A stretch of DNA of 64,000 nucleotides from Flavobacterium sp. N2038 (GCF_025947185.1 NZ_CP110001.1:1922001-1986000), one strand, 5' to 3'. Positions 26,301 to 34,182 are shown, counted from the first letter of the stretch. A program made the numbers and translations. The notes: generated by a model not told the origin, from the sequence alone.

Positions 26301-27414
26301 AACTACTACTGATTTGGTTCAGAATACCGCTACAGGAAGTATCACATATACAAATGAGGATGCTGTTGCTCAGACCGCTGTTATAAGAAGTTCAGATTCA
26401 GGTAATATTATTACTGTTGGAACTGATGGAGGAAGTTTTATAGATTCAGCAACTATTAAAGCGAATGAAACCATAACAACGATAACTCCGATAGTAACAA
26501 CCGGAAGCACCATTGCAACCTATACTAATGAATCAGGAGGAACTCCGGTAGATATTAAACAGACTCTTACATCTTTAACAGATGTTGTGACACAAGTTAC
26601 AGATCCGTCAGGAAGCATCAAAGATGTGCACACATTGACTTATACAGACGAATCAAATACTTCTTTTCCAATTGATTTATCAATTCTGGTAAAAGGGGTT
26701 GAAACATTAACATCATTAAATTATGATGGGACTGCTCATTCCTTAATTTACAATGATGAAGCCGGAAATGCAACAGAGTTTAAAATGGTCGATTTAATAG
26801 GGGATTCTGAAACATTGACCACTCTGGCAGTAAATTCTACTACCGGTACATTAGATTATACTGATGAGGATAAAGTTTTAACTCCATTAGATTTAAGTGC
26901 AGCAGTAAAAGAACCTTGGTATAGTGCAACAACTCATATTGGAGCAACATTAAATGCTGAAGATATTTATACCGGTGGCTGGGTAGGGATTGGGTTTACT
27001 GCTCCATCAACAGCTCTTAACGAAAAACTGAGAGTAAATGGCGCAATAACAACAGTTAACAGTTATTATGCTGATTATGTTTTTGAAGACTATTTTAATG
27101 GATTCTCTAAAATTAAAACAGATTATAAATTCAAACGCTTGTCTGAGATAGAGGAATTTATTAAAATAAACAGACATCTTCCGGGTATAACTTCTATAAA
27201 TGAACTAGTCAAAACAAAAGAAGGTTATTCCTTTAATATGTCAGAATTATCAGTTCAGTTATTAGAAAAAACAGAAGAAATTTATCTTCATATTATAGAA
27301 CAGAATAAAGAAATTGAAGCCAAAGACAAAGAAATAAAAGAATTAAAAGAAGCTTCAAGATTGATGAATCTACGTTTAGAAAAATTGGAAAAGCTTATAG
27401 TGGATAAAAAATAA
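23377..27414 (+). CDS. Large exported repeat protein with tail-fibre-like C-terminus
   Basis: 1345 aa from the ATG at 23377 (an upstream TTG at 23368 is less likely). Signal peptide MKNKLLSLFLLFGIYTAYAQ, then the common Bacteroidota head VGIGTPMPNASAQLEV. Residues of about 190-975 consist of repeats rich in Thr, Asn, Ala and Val (TTVSNASLANNS, TTVNGVASTALDLTPAIA, ILEVGTDGGSLLTP). The C-terminal 130 residues (SYYADYVFEDYF, ELSVQLLEKTEEIYLHIIEQ) form a coiled-coil trimerisation segment like that of tail-fibre or S74-type proteins. It is likely a long surface fibre or adhesin. No T9SS C-terminal domain is present. Confidence 0.75.
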   Translation: MKNKLLSLFLLFGIYTAYAQVGIGTPMPNASAQLEVVATDKGVLIPRINLTGSTDITTIKNGNANSLLIFNIANTSDVKPGYYYWYDNKWNRVVISDEITASPGTVIYNPVNQQFSYVDASGNMQSLDFNAIVKANETITTQSQNLTSGAITYTNEAGTVVTSQVVSTDPNNILTAGIDGGALLTPSVLSTITTVSNTSLGNDLSTTVNGVAGAAVPIINTNATSLTGASLLTTVNGVASTALDLTPAIAAGTTNALSATNGSLISTVNGVATTPGVPVLISAENALTVIDGNTRLGGTLIIPTSINTDAANTLAVTGLQTGALTDNIVVADATTGVLKTIVPSSIIPVTTVSNTSLGNDLSTIVNGVAGAAVPIINTNATSLTGVSLLTTVNGVASTALDLTPAIAAGQTITNLAQDPASGLITYTNENAVNQTAVVTSADATNILEVGTDGGSLLTPAAITSATTVSNASLANNSTVTVNGVTSTGAPIVNSNATSLTGTSLTTTVNGVASTALDLTPAIASATTVSNASLANNSTVTVNGVTSTGAPIVNSNATSLSGTSLITTVNGVASTALDLTPAIAAGQTLTNLTQDPASGLITYTNENAVDQTAVVTSADATNILEVGTDGGSLLTPAAIASATTVSNASLANNSTVTVNGVTSTGAAIVNSNATSLSGTSLITTVNGIASTALDLTPAIAAGQTLTNLAQDPASGLITYTNENAVDQTAVVTSTDATNILEVGTDGGSLLTPAAITSATTVSNASLANNSTVTVNGVTSTGAPIVNSNATSLTGTSLITTVNGVASTALDLTPAIAAGTTNTLSATNGSLISTVNGVATTPGVPVLISAENALTVIDGNTRLGGTLIIPTSINTDAANTLAVTGLQTGALTDNIVVADVTTGVLKTIVPGSIIPATTVSNTSLGNDLSTTVNGVAGAAVPIINTNATSLTGASLLTTVNGVSSTALDLTPAIAAGETTTDLVQNTATGSITYTNEDAVAQTAVIRSSDSGNIITVGTDGGSFIDSATIKANETITTITPIVTTGSTIATYTNESGGTPVDIKQTLTSLTDVVTQVTDPSGSIKDVHTLTYTDESNTSFPIDLSILVKGVETLTSLNYDGTAHSLIYNDEAGNATEFKMVDLIGDSETLTTLAVNSTTGTLDYTDEDKVLTPLDLSAAVKEPWYSATTHIGATLNAEDIYTGGWVGIGFTAPSTALNEKLRVNGAITTVNSYYADYVFEDYFNGFSKIKTDYKFKRLSEIEEFIKINRHLPGITSINELVKTKEGYSFNMSELSVQLLEKTEEIYLHIIEQNKEIEAKDKEIKELKEASRLMNLRLEKLEKLIVDKK
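23953..26297 (+). repeat. Internal DNA repeats of the fibre gene
   Basis: Three modules repeat at DNA level. Module A (about 175 bp, beginning ACAACAGTTTCTAATACAAG) occurs near 23953, 24423 and 26118. Module B (about 165 bp, containing TTTAGAAGTTGGAACAGACG) occurs near 24603, 25123 and 25480. Module C (about 180 bp, containing AATTCAACCGTAAC) occurs near 24763, 24946, 25290 and 25638. A block of about 476 bp at 24124-24600 is nearly identical to 25819-26295. Such identity invites recombination that changes repeat number. Confidence 0.85.
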
Positions 27415-27504
27415 TAATAAAAGTCAATTATTAGTGTTCGACATTGAGAGTTTAATATCAACTAAAAAATAATAAATATTATTTTAGATTTAAATGCTAA
27501 GATT

Positions 27505-29901
27505 ATGAAAATAACAATATCTAAAAAGCAAAAAAAAGGTTTTGCACTACTCTTCAGTTTGTTCTGTTTCTGTTCTGTTATTGCTCAGGGAAATAATGCA
27601 AAAATAAAAGACGGAACAATAAGTACCGGAGCAGAACAAGCTAAACCTGGAGCTATTTTTGAATTAGAAAGTAATAATAAAGGAATGTTAACTTCACGAT
27701 TAACAACTGCACAGCGAGATGCGATACCGGTTGCTAACTTAACAGATGGGTTGTTGATTTATAATGTAACTACCGGATGTTTTGATTATTGGAGTCAAAT
27801 ACAAAACATTTGGTTAAGTATGTGTGGTACGCTACCTCCGGCAGTATTTAATATTACTTCTGCACAATGTAGTCTGGTACAGGCTTGGGGATCATACAAG
27901 CAAGGAGAAATGTTGATAGCATCTAATTATTTAACAATTCCTGTTACAGTGACACAGCCCGGGGTTTATTCAGTTTCGGCAACTACAACTAATGGATATT
28001 ATTTTGGTGCAAGCGGAACCTTTCCTACTGCAGGAACCTATACCTTAAATTTACCGGGTACAGGTACACCTAATAATGGATATGTTATACCAGATCCCGG
28101 AGATGCAGTTAATATTGCTTTAAATGGAAAAACGAGTTCTTGTATTCCTCATATTTTTGTTGAAAATGCCAATGTTGATTATGTTGTAAACTGTGGTGTT
28201 ATAAATTCGTTGGGGAATTATAATGTTGGTATTCCTTTAACAGAATCAAATAAATTAACAGTAAGCGTAAATCCCACAGTTCTTGGGTTTTGGAGTATGA
28301 ACACCAATGTCGTAAACGGGTATTCTTTTAGTGGAACAGGGACATTTACAAGTTTAACACCTAATCAAACCATTGAGTTGTTAGGAACAGGAACCCCTAT
28401 TGCATCTGGGATAAATAATTTTAATCTTGTTTCTAATGCTACAACTCAGGCTACAGCATCATGTACTGGTATTCCGGTTACAGTTCAAACAATTGCCTAT
28501 ACTATGAATTGTTTAAGCGCAACACAAAATGGCACCTATTTACAGGATGTTGCATTAAGTACTTCTAACACAATAACACTGCCAATAACTGTTACAGCAA
28601 CAGGGCAAACTACAATTTCAACCACTACTGCTAACGGAATTACATTTACTTCCGGCTTGATAAATTTATCAACTTTAGGGGTACAAAATGTAACATTAAC
28701 AGGTTCAGGAACACCTGTAGCTTCAGGAACAACATCTCTAACAGTTTCGGGAAGCCCGGGCGCTGTTGCAACATGTTCATTAAGTGTAACCATAGCGGCT
28801 CAACCTGTAACATATACTACAAACTGTGCAGGAATTACAACTAGCGGTAGTTATTCACCGGGAATAGCAATGACTGCAACAAATACGATGACCGTTCCGG
28901 TAAATGTAACCTATGTGGGAGCGTACACCATTACAACAAATACTGTAAATGGAATTAGTTTCTCAGGAACAGGAACATTTGCAACAACAGGAGCACAAAA
29001 TGTAGTGATGACGGCAACGGGAACTCCTACTGATGGTGGTACTTTTTCTTACGCAATTAGTGCTAATAGTACCAATGGAAGTATTACTTGTTCTAAATCA
29101 GTTTTATGTGCATTTAGAGCAATGAAAATATTAGGATTGGGAGAAGGAATTTACCAGCCGGCAAGTACTACTACAACTTATACTGCAAGATCAGTATTAG
29201 CATCTTCTGCCAATTTTGGTCCCACAGGTACAGTTCAGATAGAGCAGGCACTTACTTTTGTAAATGGGGCATATTCTGTAGGAACAGCCCTAAAAAATCT
29301 TATTAATACCAATAATATTGATATTATTTATGTTGGATACAACTGGTATTATTATACAGATGCACCTACAATACAGGTTTTAAACGATTTTGTTAAAGTG
29401 AAAAAAGGGGTGTTAATTTTTGCTAACGAAAGGCTGCAGGCAAAAGATGTAATCGATGGTATTTGTGGGTCTAATATTACTATTTCTACAACCAATAGTG
29501 GTTATATTTATAATGTTACAACTACGCCCGATCCTATTTTAAGTGGTCCTTTTGGGGATCTTACAGGTAAACTTTTAGGAGGCGATGGTACTAATTCTGT
29601 TTTTATCAGTAACGGAGTTCCGGCAAATACAACATCATTGGCAACGCAGGGTACAAATATCTTTGGAATTAAACATAATACGTTAGGTTTTGTATTTTTA
29701 GGTGATGGAGGTTTTAATGCAGGTTATTCAGGAAATACTAGTACAGGATCATATCCTGCAGCTGTTTCTGCAACAGGTTTGCCGCTAACCAAAGCGTATT
29801 CAGGTGGTACAATATACAACAGTATTTTGTATGCCAATACGATGGCATGGGCAATTAAATATGCGCAGCAAAATACGAATAGTACATATGTCCTTCCTTA
29901 A
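27505..29901 (+). CDS. Exported Ig-like repeat protein with a C-terminal GATase/ThuA-like domain
   Basis: 798 aa. Signal peptide to about residue 29 (SVIAQ), a head domain (KPGAIFELESNNKGMLTSRLT) shared in style with the previous protein, then four to five repeats of about 90 residues. Each repeat has a conserved Cys, a Gly-x-Tyr, an N-G-x-x-F motif and a GTGTP/GSGTP motif, suggesting stalk-like beta-sandwich domains. The last 260 residues change to an alpha/beta pattern (NNIDIIYVGYNWYYYTDAP, LNDFVKVKKGVLIFANERLQ) like a class I glutamine amidotransferase or ThuA fold, without an obvious catalytic Cys. Function unknown; likely surface-exposed. Confidence 0.65.
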   Translation: MKITISKKQKKGFALLFSLFCFCSVIAQGNNAKIKDGTISTGAEQAKPGAIFELESNNKGMLTSRLTTAQRDAIPVANLTDGLLIYNVTTGCFDYWSQIQNIWLSMCGTLPPAVFNITSAQCSLVQAWGSYKQGEMLIASNYLTIPVTVTQPGVYSVSATTTNGYYFGASGTFPTAGTYTLNLPGTGTPNNGYVIPDPGDAVNIALNGKTSSCIPHIFVENANVDYVVNCGVINSLGNYNVGIPLTESNKLTVSVNPTVLGFWSMNTNVVNGYSFSGTGTFTSLTPNQTIELLGTGTPIASGINNFNLVSNATTQATASCTGIPVTVQTIAYTMNCLSATQNGTYLQDVALSTSNTITLPITVTATGQTTISTTTANGITFTSGLINLSTLGVQNVTLTGSGTPVASGTTSLTVSGSPGAVATCSLSVTIAAQPVTYTTNCAGITTSGSYSPGIAMTATNTMTVPVNVTYVGAYTITTNTVNGISFSGTGTFATTGAQNVVMTATGTPTDGGTFSYAISANSTNGSITCSKSVLCAFRAMKILGLGEGIYQPASTTTTYTARSVLASSANFGPTGTVQIEQALTFVNGAYSVGTALKNLINTNNIDIIYVGYNWYYYTDAPTIQVLNDFVKVKKGVLIFANERLQAKDVIDGICGSNITISTTNSGYIYNVTTTPDPILSGPFGDLTGKLLGGDGTNSVFISNGVPANTTSLATQGTNIFGIKHNTLGFVFLGDGGFNAGYSGNTSTGSYPAAVSATGLPLTKAYSGGTIYNSILYANTMAWAIKYAQQNTNSTYVLP

Positions 29902-30003
29902 TGACAATTGAAACATAAAATACCTCTCTTGTAGATTTATAATAGAGGTGTTTATAATATCATATTTTTTATGTGCATTAGACATCATTTTAAATAAAGT
30001 AAT

Positions 30004-31254
30004 ATGAACAAGATTTATATAAAGATTAGCATTGTATTAATACTTTTTATTGATCATCTTTCAGCGCAAACAGTCAATTTAGGCGATTTGTCAATTGCGC
30101 CAAATGCACAGTTTGCCACGTTATTTGATTTTGATAATAAGTCAAGCGGAGATTTTTTAATCGATGGAGATTTTATTACTTATGCAGATTTTAATAATGA
30201 CGGATTAGTTACTTATAGTACAATTAGTAACGGAAAATCATTTTTTGTCGGAACACAGGAACAGCTTATCAAGGGGCTGCAAATTGCACATTTTCAAAAT
30301 ATTATTTTTGATAATGTATCATCATTAGTACCTTTTCATTTAAGTACATCAATCGAAATTGGCAATAATGCAGCATTTAAAAACGGAATAATAGATGCTG
30401 ATAGTTATAATGGAAAAATGATTTTCGATGAAAATGCCTTTCACTCGAATGCCAGCAACCTGAGTTTTGTTGATGGTGAAGTAGAAAATTTAGGAAATCT
30501 GGAATTTGAATTTCCTATTGGAGATGATGTATATTTTAGACCTTCTTATCACAATAAAGCGGTAAATGAAAGTAATATTTATACCACTCAATATCTTTTT
30601 GAAACTGCAGGAATCCTTTATCCTTATACAAGTAAAGAAGAGTCGATACTATCTATTGATGAAGTAGAGTATTGGAATGTGATTCAGGATCAGGGGAGTG
30701 AAAAAATTGTTTTAAGTCTTACCTTAGATACTCGTACAACTCCCGCTTCTTTTTTTGAAGAAAATGCTGATACAGAATTGGCGATAGTACGCTGGGATGA
30801 TACTGCTTCAAAATGGATCAATGAAAAAGGAGTAACTACGGATCTTCTGACCGGTGCAGACTATACTAAAATGATTACCACACAAGTTACCGGATATGGT
30901 CTTTTTGCAATTGCAATTGTCAAAAAAAAGCATATTGTTCCTGATCATGATATTACTGTTTTTAATGCAATATCTCCAAATGGAGATGGTATTAATGACA
31001 GTTTTTATATAAAAGGAATTGATAAATATCCTGAAAACAGGGTCGAAATATACAACCGTTGGGGAGTAAAAGTTTATGATGCTGATTCGTACAATGAGAG
31101 CGATGTTATGTTCAAAGGATATTCTGACGGACGTGATACAGTTAATAGAAATGCCGGACTTCCGTCAGGTACCTATTTTTATATCCTAAAATATAAGAAA
31201 GGAAACGAAACAATTAGTAAAACAGGATATTTATATATTAGTAGTGATAAATAA
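30004..31254 (+). CDS. T9SS type B sorting-domain (gliding-motility-associated C-terminal) protein
   Basis: 416 aa with signal peptide (IDHLSAQTV). The last 95 residues are a typical CHU_C / type B C-terminal domain: FNAISPNGDGINDSFYI, then VEIYNRWGVKVYD, then GLPSGTYFYILKYK and TISKTGYLYI. This domain directs export by the type IX secretion system and surface attachment. It follows the two fibre-like genes on the same strand (102 bp gap). It lacks a neighbouring PorP/SprF partner, which type B cargo often has. Confidence 0.85.
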   Translation: MNKIYIKISIVLILFIDHLSAQTVNLGDLSIAPNAQFATLFDFDNKSSGDFLIDGDFITYADFNNDGLVTYSTISNGKSFFVGTQEQLIKGLQIAHFQNIIFDNVSSLVPFHLSTSIEIGNNAAFKNGIIDADSYNGKMIFDENAFHSNASNLSFVDGEVENLGNLEFEFPIGDDVYFRPSYHNKAVNESNIYTTQYLFETAGILYPYTSKEESILSIDEVEYWNVIQDQGSEKIVLSLTLDTRTTPASFFEENADTELAIVRWDDTASKWINEKGVTTDLLTGADYTKMITTQVTGYGLFAIAIVKKKHIVPDHDITVFNAISPNGDGINDSFYIKGIDKYPENRVEIYNRWGVKVYDADSYNESDVMFKGYSDGRDTVNRNAGLPSGTYFYILKYKKGNETISKTGYLYISSDK

Positions 31255-31318
31255 GATGTTGGAAAAATATGTGAAAAAAGCCCCCGATGATTAATTAGAT
31301 AATAGATTGAAAAAATGC

Positions 31319-31374
31319 ATCAACCCAAAAACAAAAAGCCTGTAAACATTAAGTTTACAGGCTTTTTTTGTGGA
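31319..31374 (+). repeat. Direct repeat A (copy of the ssrA terminator flank)
   Basis: About 54 bp nearly identical to 32269-32323: CAACCCAAAAACAAAAAGCC here against CAACCTAAAAACAAAAAGCC there, then the hairpin and the GTGGA that begins the tmRNA 3' end. Differences are one C/T, one A/G and one extra T. The two copies flank about 895 bp with the GNAT gene. Confidence 0.85.
31333..31369 (+). terminator. Hairpin terminator, copy 3 of the repeated stem
   Basis: The stem AAAAAGCCTGTAAAC with loop ATTAA and a seven-T tail lies 79 bp after the T9SS cargo gene and ends the surface cluster. Confidence 0.9.
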
Positions 31375-31413
31375 TTTATCAGGAATTATTCTTATTAAAT
31401 ACTGTTTCAATTA

Positions 31414-31465
31414 TTGATAAGTAAATATTCAAGACTTTATATTTGTAATGTATTTCTTATATTTG
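31414..31465 (+). promoter_or_regulatory. Two TATATTTG elements upstream of the acetyltransferase gene
   Basis: The -7 consensus TATATTTG occurs twice, at 31438-31445 and 31458-31465. A TTG at 31414-31416 lies 21 bp before the first. The gene starts about 140 bp later, so the leader would be long. The rest of the 31375-31605 gap shows nothing else. AT-rich sequence makes chance matches possible. Confidence 0.35.
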
Positions 31466-31605
31466 TTATTACTGTGTTTTTTATGACTAACTAAAAAAGT
31501 GTTGTCAACTGAATGAAATGCACTTTCAATCTTAAAGAGCCAGATTTTTAGGTGAGTAACCTAGTGATATGGATAAATAGTATTTTTTAATTGAGGTAGT
31601 TTTTT

Positions 31606-32088
31606 ATGAAAATAGCAAAAATAAAATCTTCGGATTACAAAGACATTCAGAGAATATACAATTATTATGTACAAAAAACACCCTTTACTTTTTCTGATGA
31701 GTTAATGAAAGATAGTGAGGCCATTCAATTAACAAACGATGGAATAAAATATGCAGGATACATTGCTTTGAAAGATGAGATAGTTATAGGTTTTGGTATT
31801 GCCTATCCTTTTCGAGTAGAAAACATTTTTAATAAGACAATAAAATTGACATACTTTTTAAATCCTACTTATTTAAGAAAAGGTATAGGAACTAAAATTT
31901 TAAATCACCTTTTTGCAGAATTAAAAGAAAAAGGATTTAAAGAAATAATAGTTAATATATCTTCTTTAAATAAACCAAGTATTGAATTTCATAAAAAAAT
32001 TGGGTTTGTGGAGTGTGGTTTTTTTCAAAATATTGGCACAATTAAGGAACAGGAAGTTAGTATGGTATGGATGCAAAAGAAAATATAG
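31606..32088 (+). CDS. GNAT-family N-acetyltransferase (phosphinothricin acetyltransferase-like)
   Basis: 160 aa, a usual length. The layout is MKIAKIKSSDYKDIQRIYNY, a PFTF motif and the acetyl-CoA loop LRKGIGTKIL near residues 89-98. The C-terminal NISSLNKPSIEFHKKIGFVECG is the standard GNAT motif B. Pat/MnaT-type enzymes acetylate small amines or amino-acid analogues; the substrate here is unknown. The gene looks even more AT-rich than its neighbours and lies between direct repeats next to ssrA, both hints of recent acquisition. Confidence 0.88.
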   Translation: MKIAKIKSSDYKDIQRIYNYYVQKTPFTFSDELMKDSEAIQLTNDGIKYAGYIALKDEIVIGFGIAYPFRVENIFNKTIKLTYFLNPTYLRKGIGTKILNHLFAELKEKGFKEIIVNISSLNKPSIEFHKKIGFVECGFFQNIGTIKEQEVSMVWMQKKI

Positions 32089-32090
32089 AA

Positions 32091-32245
32091 ATGATACAAA
32101 AATTAGCTGATAGTTTCATTAAAAGTCTATTTCATGATATGAACAAAAGCTAATTAAAAGATTAGAAGAATTGGAATTTACTCAAAAACGTTATTTAAAC
32201 GATGGAAAACTGGTCAATTTTGAGAATAAATATTTTCCAGTATGA
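32091..32245 (+). pseudogene. Possible small degenerate gene
   Basis: An ATG at 32091 gives MIQKLADSFIKSLFHDMNKS and then stops. Another frame continues at once with EQKLIKRLEELEFTQKRY and ends KYFPV at 32245. One base change would join them into about 50 residues. The charged, helix-like composition looks coding, but I recognise no family. It could equally be chance in AT-rich DNA. Confidence 0.35.
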
Positions 32246-32268
32246 TAAAAATTTATTAACACTTAATT

Positions 32269-32323
32269 ATCAACCTAAAAACAAAAAGCCTGTAAACATT
32301 GAGTTTACAGGCTTTTTTGTGGA
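32269..32323 (+). repeat. Direct repeat B at the 3' end of ssrA
   Basis: Partner of the repeat at 31319-31374. It contains the ssrA terminator and reaches the first bases of the tmRNA acceptor stem (GTGGA). tmRNA 3' ends are common integration sites, so the pair may be attachment-site remnants. Confidence 0.8.
32283..32318 (-). terminator. ssrA terminator, copy 4 of the repeated stem
   Basis: The same 15-bp stem with loop ATTGA on the plus strand. Read on the minus strand it follows the tmRNA 3' end directly and has a T-run on each side, so it works in both directions. Confidence 0.9.
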
Positions 32324-32714
32324 GTCGCCGGGAATCGAACCCGGGTCCAAACAAGCAACTAAAGAGCTTTCTACACGCTTATTTCCTGATTAGATTTTCG
32401 TTGTTAAGCTAGGCCAGAAACAGCCACCGAACACTTATCTTCTTAATTTTCGAAACCCACCCGAAGCTCATAGATATCTAGGTTTATTTTTACGGTTCCC
32501 CTTGACGGAACGCCACAAACCAAGGCTTTCCAGGAGAATCCAGCTTCTCTACCTTGTAGAGACGTGGCGCAATCTTACTATGATTCGGATTATGCAGCTA
32601 AAGCGTAATTATTTTCGCCGTGTAAAATTTTGAGATCTTATATTTACGAGCAAGGTCTCAATGCTCGACGTGCTTACTGTTCAATTCGACTTGCTGTCAA
32701 AACCAGTCGACCCC
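32320..32714 (-). ncRNA. ssrA: Transfer-messenger RNA (tmRNA)
   Basis: About 395 nt on the minus strand. The 5' end GGGGTCG pairs with the 3' CGACTCC to form the acceptor stem, and the T-arm GGGTTCGATTCCC is complete. The CCA is not fully encoded (the sequence after the discriminator is CAA). A tag reading frame runs from 32619 to 32590: GGC GAA AAT AAT TAC GCT TTA GCT GCA TAA, giving GENNYALAA, ending with the ALAA degron. tmRNA rescues stalled ribosomes and marks the unfinished protein for proteolysis. Confidence 0.97.
32590..32619 (-). other. tmRNA proteolysis-tag reading frame (GENNYALAA)
   Basis: Nine codons plus TAA inside ssrA. After trans-translation the tag would be A-GENNYALAA, with the ALAA end recognised by ClpXP-type proteases. 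Confidence 0.9.
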
Positions 32715-32727
32715 AAAAATAAGTTTG

Positions 32728-32735
32728 CAAATTTA
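32728..32735 (-). promoter_or_regulatory. ssrA: -7 element of the ssrA promoter
   Basis: On the minus strand the element reads TAAATTTG and lies 13 bp upstream of the mature tmRNA 5' end. No clear TTG -33 box is visible. Confidence 0.55.
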
Positions 32736-32777
32736 TGCTATTTGAAATTACTTTCTATTAAAAATTTCAGAAAAAAT

Positions 32778-32955
32778 AGTCAAAAGTTGTAAAGTCAAAA
32801 GTCGAAACTCCAAGAGCGAAAGTAAAAAGTTATAAAGTTTTTAAAGTCAAAAGATTACTTTCTGTTGCTTCTCTTTATTTTTCCATAATTGGTATGTTTA
32901 AAAAAGAACAAAATTAATATTGTCAACTGCTTTACGACTTTACGACTTTATGACT
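32778..32955. repeat. Intergenic inverted repeat, AGTCAAAAGT/ACTTTACGACT type
   Basis: The left arm (about 32778-32804) contains AGTCAAAAGTTGTAAAGTC. The right arm (about 32923-32955), read in reverse, contains AGTCATAAAGTCGTAAAGTC. Related short copies (AAAGTCAAAAG) lie between. The arms flank about 120 bp without genes, next to the stop codon of the serine hydrolase. Confidence 0.6.
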
Positions 32956-32958
32956 ATG

Positions 32959-34161
32959 TTACTCTTCGTCTTTAAAATTAAAAGGATAATCTCCAAATAT
33001 TGGTGCCAATTTACGCACTGCATAAGTATTTCTGGTCATTTTATTAGAAAGGGCAATAATCGTAACGCCTTCTTTCTTTAAAGTAATGTAAGATGAAGTA
33101 TTACCGTGCCACCAGCCATTATGAAAATAAAAGTTTTGTCCTGTTTCCCAGTTAATCATTCTAATTCCTAAACCATAATTTTTAGTTCCTTTACGCTCAT
33201 TGCTATAACCGGTGTAAACTTGTTTTAGTAAAGCAGGTTTTAAGAAATCCGGTGATTGTCTTGCGCGATCAAATTTTAAAAGATCTCTGACAGTAGAAAA
33301 AACGTTCTTATCTCCGTAAACATTATCTAAATAGTCGAAACCAATTTCTGCGCCATTTCCTTTATATGATGGAACAATTTTTTTTCTGTCTTTATCGTCA
33401 TCAAAAACATAAGTATGAGTCATACCTAAAGGTTTGAAAATCATTTGAGACATTGCTTCTTTAAATTTTAAACCAGTTATTTTTTCAACAATTAAGGCTA
33501 GCATGGCATAATTGGTATTGCAATAGCTAAAACGTGTTCCCGTTTTAGACTCCAAGCCAATATCTTTTGTTGCCAAAATATTTAATATATCCTGATTAGT
33601 AAGTTGGTTATGTCTGTCCCAAACCGATTTATCATGATCTGTAAAATAGGCATAATTGCGCATTCCGGTACGATGACTTAGAAGCATTCTTATCGTGCAG
33701 TCTTCGTATGGAAATGTTTTTAAAATAGTATTTACTTTCTGGTCTAGATCAATTTTTCCAGCATTTACAAGTTTTAAAATTGCGGTAGCTGTTAAAACTT
33801 TGCTCACAGAAGCAATTTGCACCGGTGTATCGGCGGTTATTTTGGTACCTTCATTTTTATTAGCAAAACCATTGTATCGTTCAAAAATTATTTGTCCGTT
33901 TCTGGCAACCAAAAAACTACCGTTCATGCTATTATTTGGCCAGTTTTTGTTGTAAAAATGATTAATTCTGCCTGTTACTGAATTTTTATAAGCCTGTGAT
34001 ATTTTCTTTTCGGGACCTAAAGGCTTCATTTTAGGTAATGTATCTTCAACTGTGGGAGTAGTGGCTGAGTCTGTTTTTTTGTCTTTACCACACGAACTCA
34101 AAACTAGTATTGAGAAAAGTATTTGTGGTATCTTTGTTTTTTTAAGGAAAATCATTTGCAT
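32959..34161 (-). CDS. Serine hydrolase lipoprotein of the class C beta-lactamase family
   Basis: 400 aa. Lipobox SSC with Cys at residue 24. Motif 1 is S118-V-S-K121 (IASVSKVLTATAIL), motif 2 Y213-C-N215 (FSYCNTNYAML), and a late FHNGWWHG segment stands in for the third motif. Proteins of this type are esterases or D-amino-acid peptidases as often as beta-lactamases, so antibiotic resistance should not be inferred. It is a single gene with its own -7 element 14 bp upstream. Confidence 0.9.
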   Translation of the reverse strand: MQMIFLKKTKIPQILFSILVLSSCGKDKKTDSATTPTVEDTLPKMKPLGPEKKISQAYKNSVTGRINHFYNKNWPNNSMNGSFLVARNGQIIFERYNGFANKNEGTKITADTPVQIASVSKVLTATAILKLVNAGKIDLDQKVNTILKTFPYEDCTIRMLLSHRTGMRNYAYFTDHDKSVWDRHNQLTNQDILNILATKDIGLESKTGTRFSYCNTNYAMLALIVEKITGLKFKEAMSQMIFKPLGMTHTYVFDDDKDRKKIVPSYKGNGAEIGFDYLDNVYGDKNVFSTVRDLLKFDRARQSPDFLKPALLKQVYTGYSNERKGTKNYGLGIRMINWETGQNFYFHNGWWHGNTSSYITLKKEGVTIIALSNKMTRNTYAVRKLAPIFGDYPFNFKDEE

Positions 34162-34174
34162 CGTTCTTTAAAAA

Positions 34175-34182
34175 CAAATATA
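34175..34182 (-). promoter_or_regulatory. -7 element for the serine hydrolase gene
   Basis: The minus strand reads TATATTTG 14 bp before the start codon, giving a very short leader. No obvious -33 TTG. Confidence 0.45.

Noticed and set aside
29920..29950. Hairpin ACCTCT/AGAGGT after the Ig-like repeat gene
   Set aside because: Only 6 bp with a loop of about 16 nt and a poor T-run; too weak to call a terminator.
32202..32393. 63-aa frame over the ssrA terminator and 3' end
   Set aside because: It overlaps the tmRNA acceptor and T-arm on the opposite strand; its last part is the tmRNA read as codons.
32959..34161. Beta-lactamase resistance gene
   Set aside because: SxxK and YxN are present, but lipidated members of this family are mostly esterases or peptidases and no lactamase-specific context is seen.
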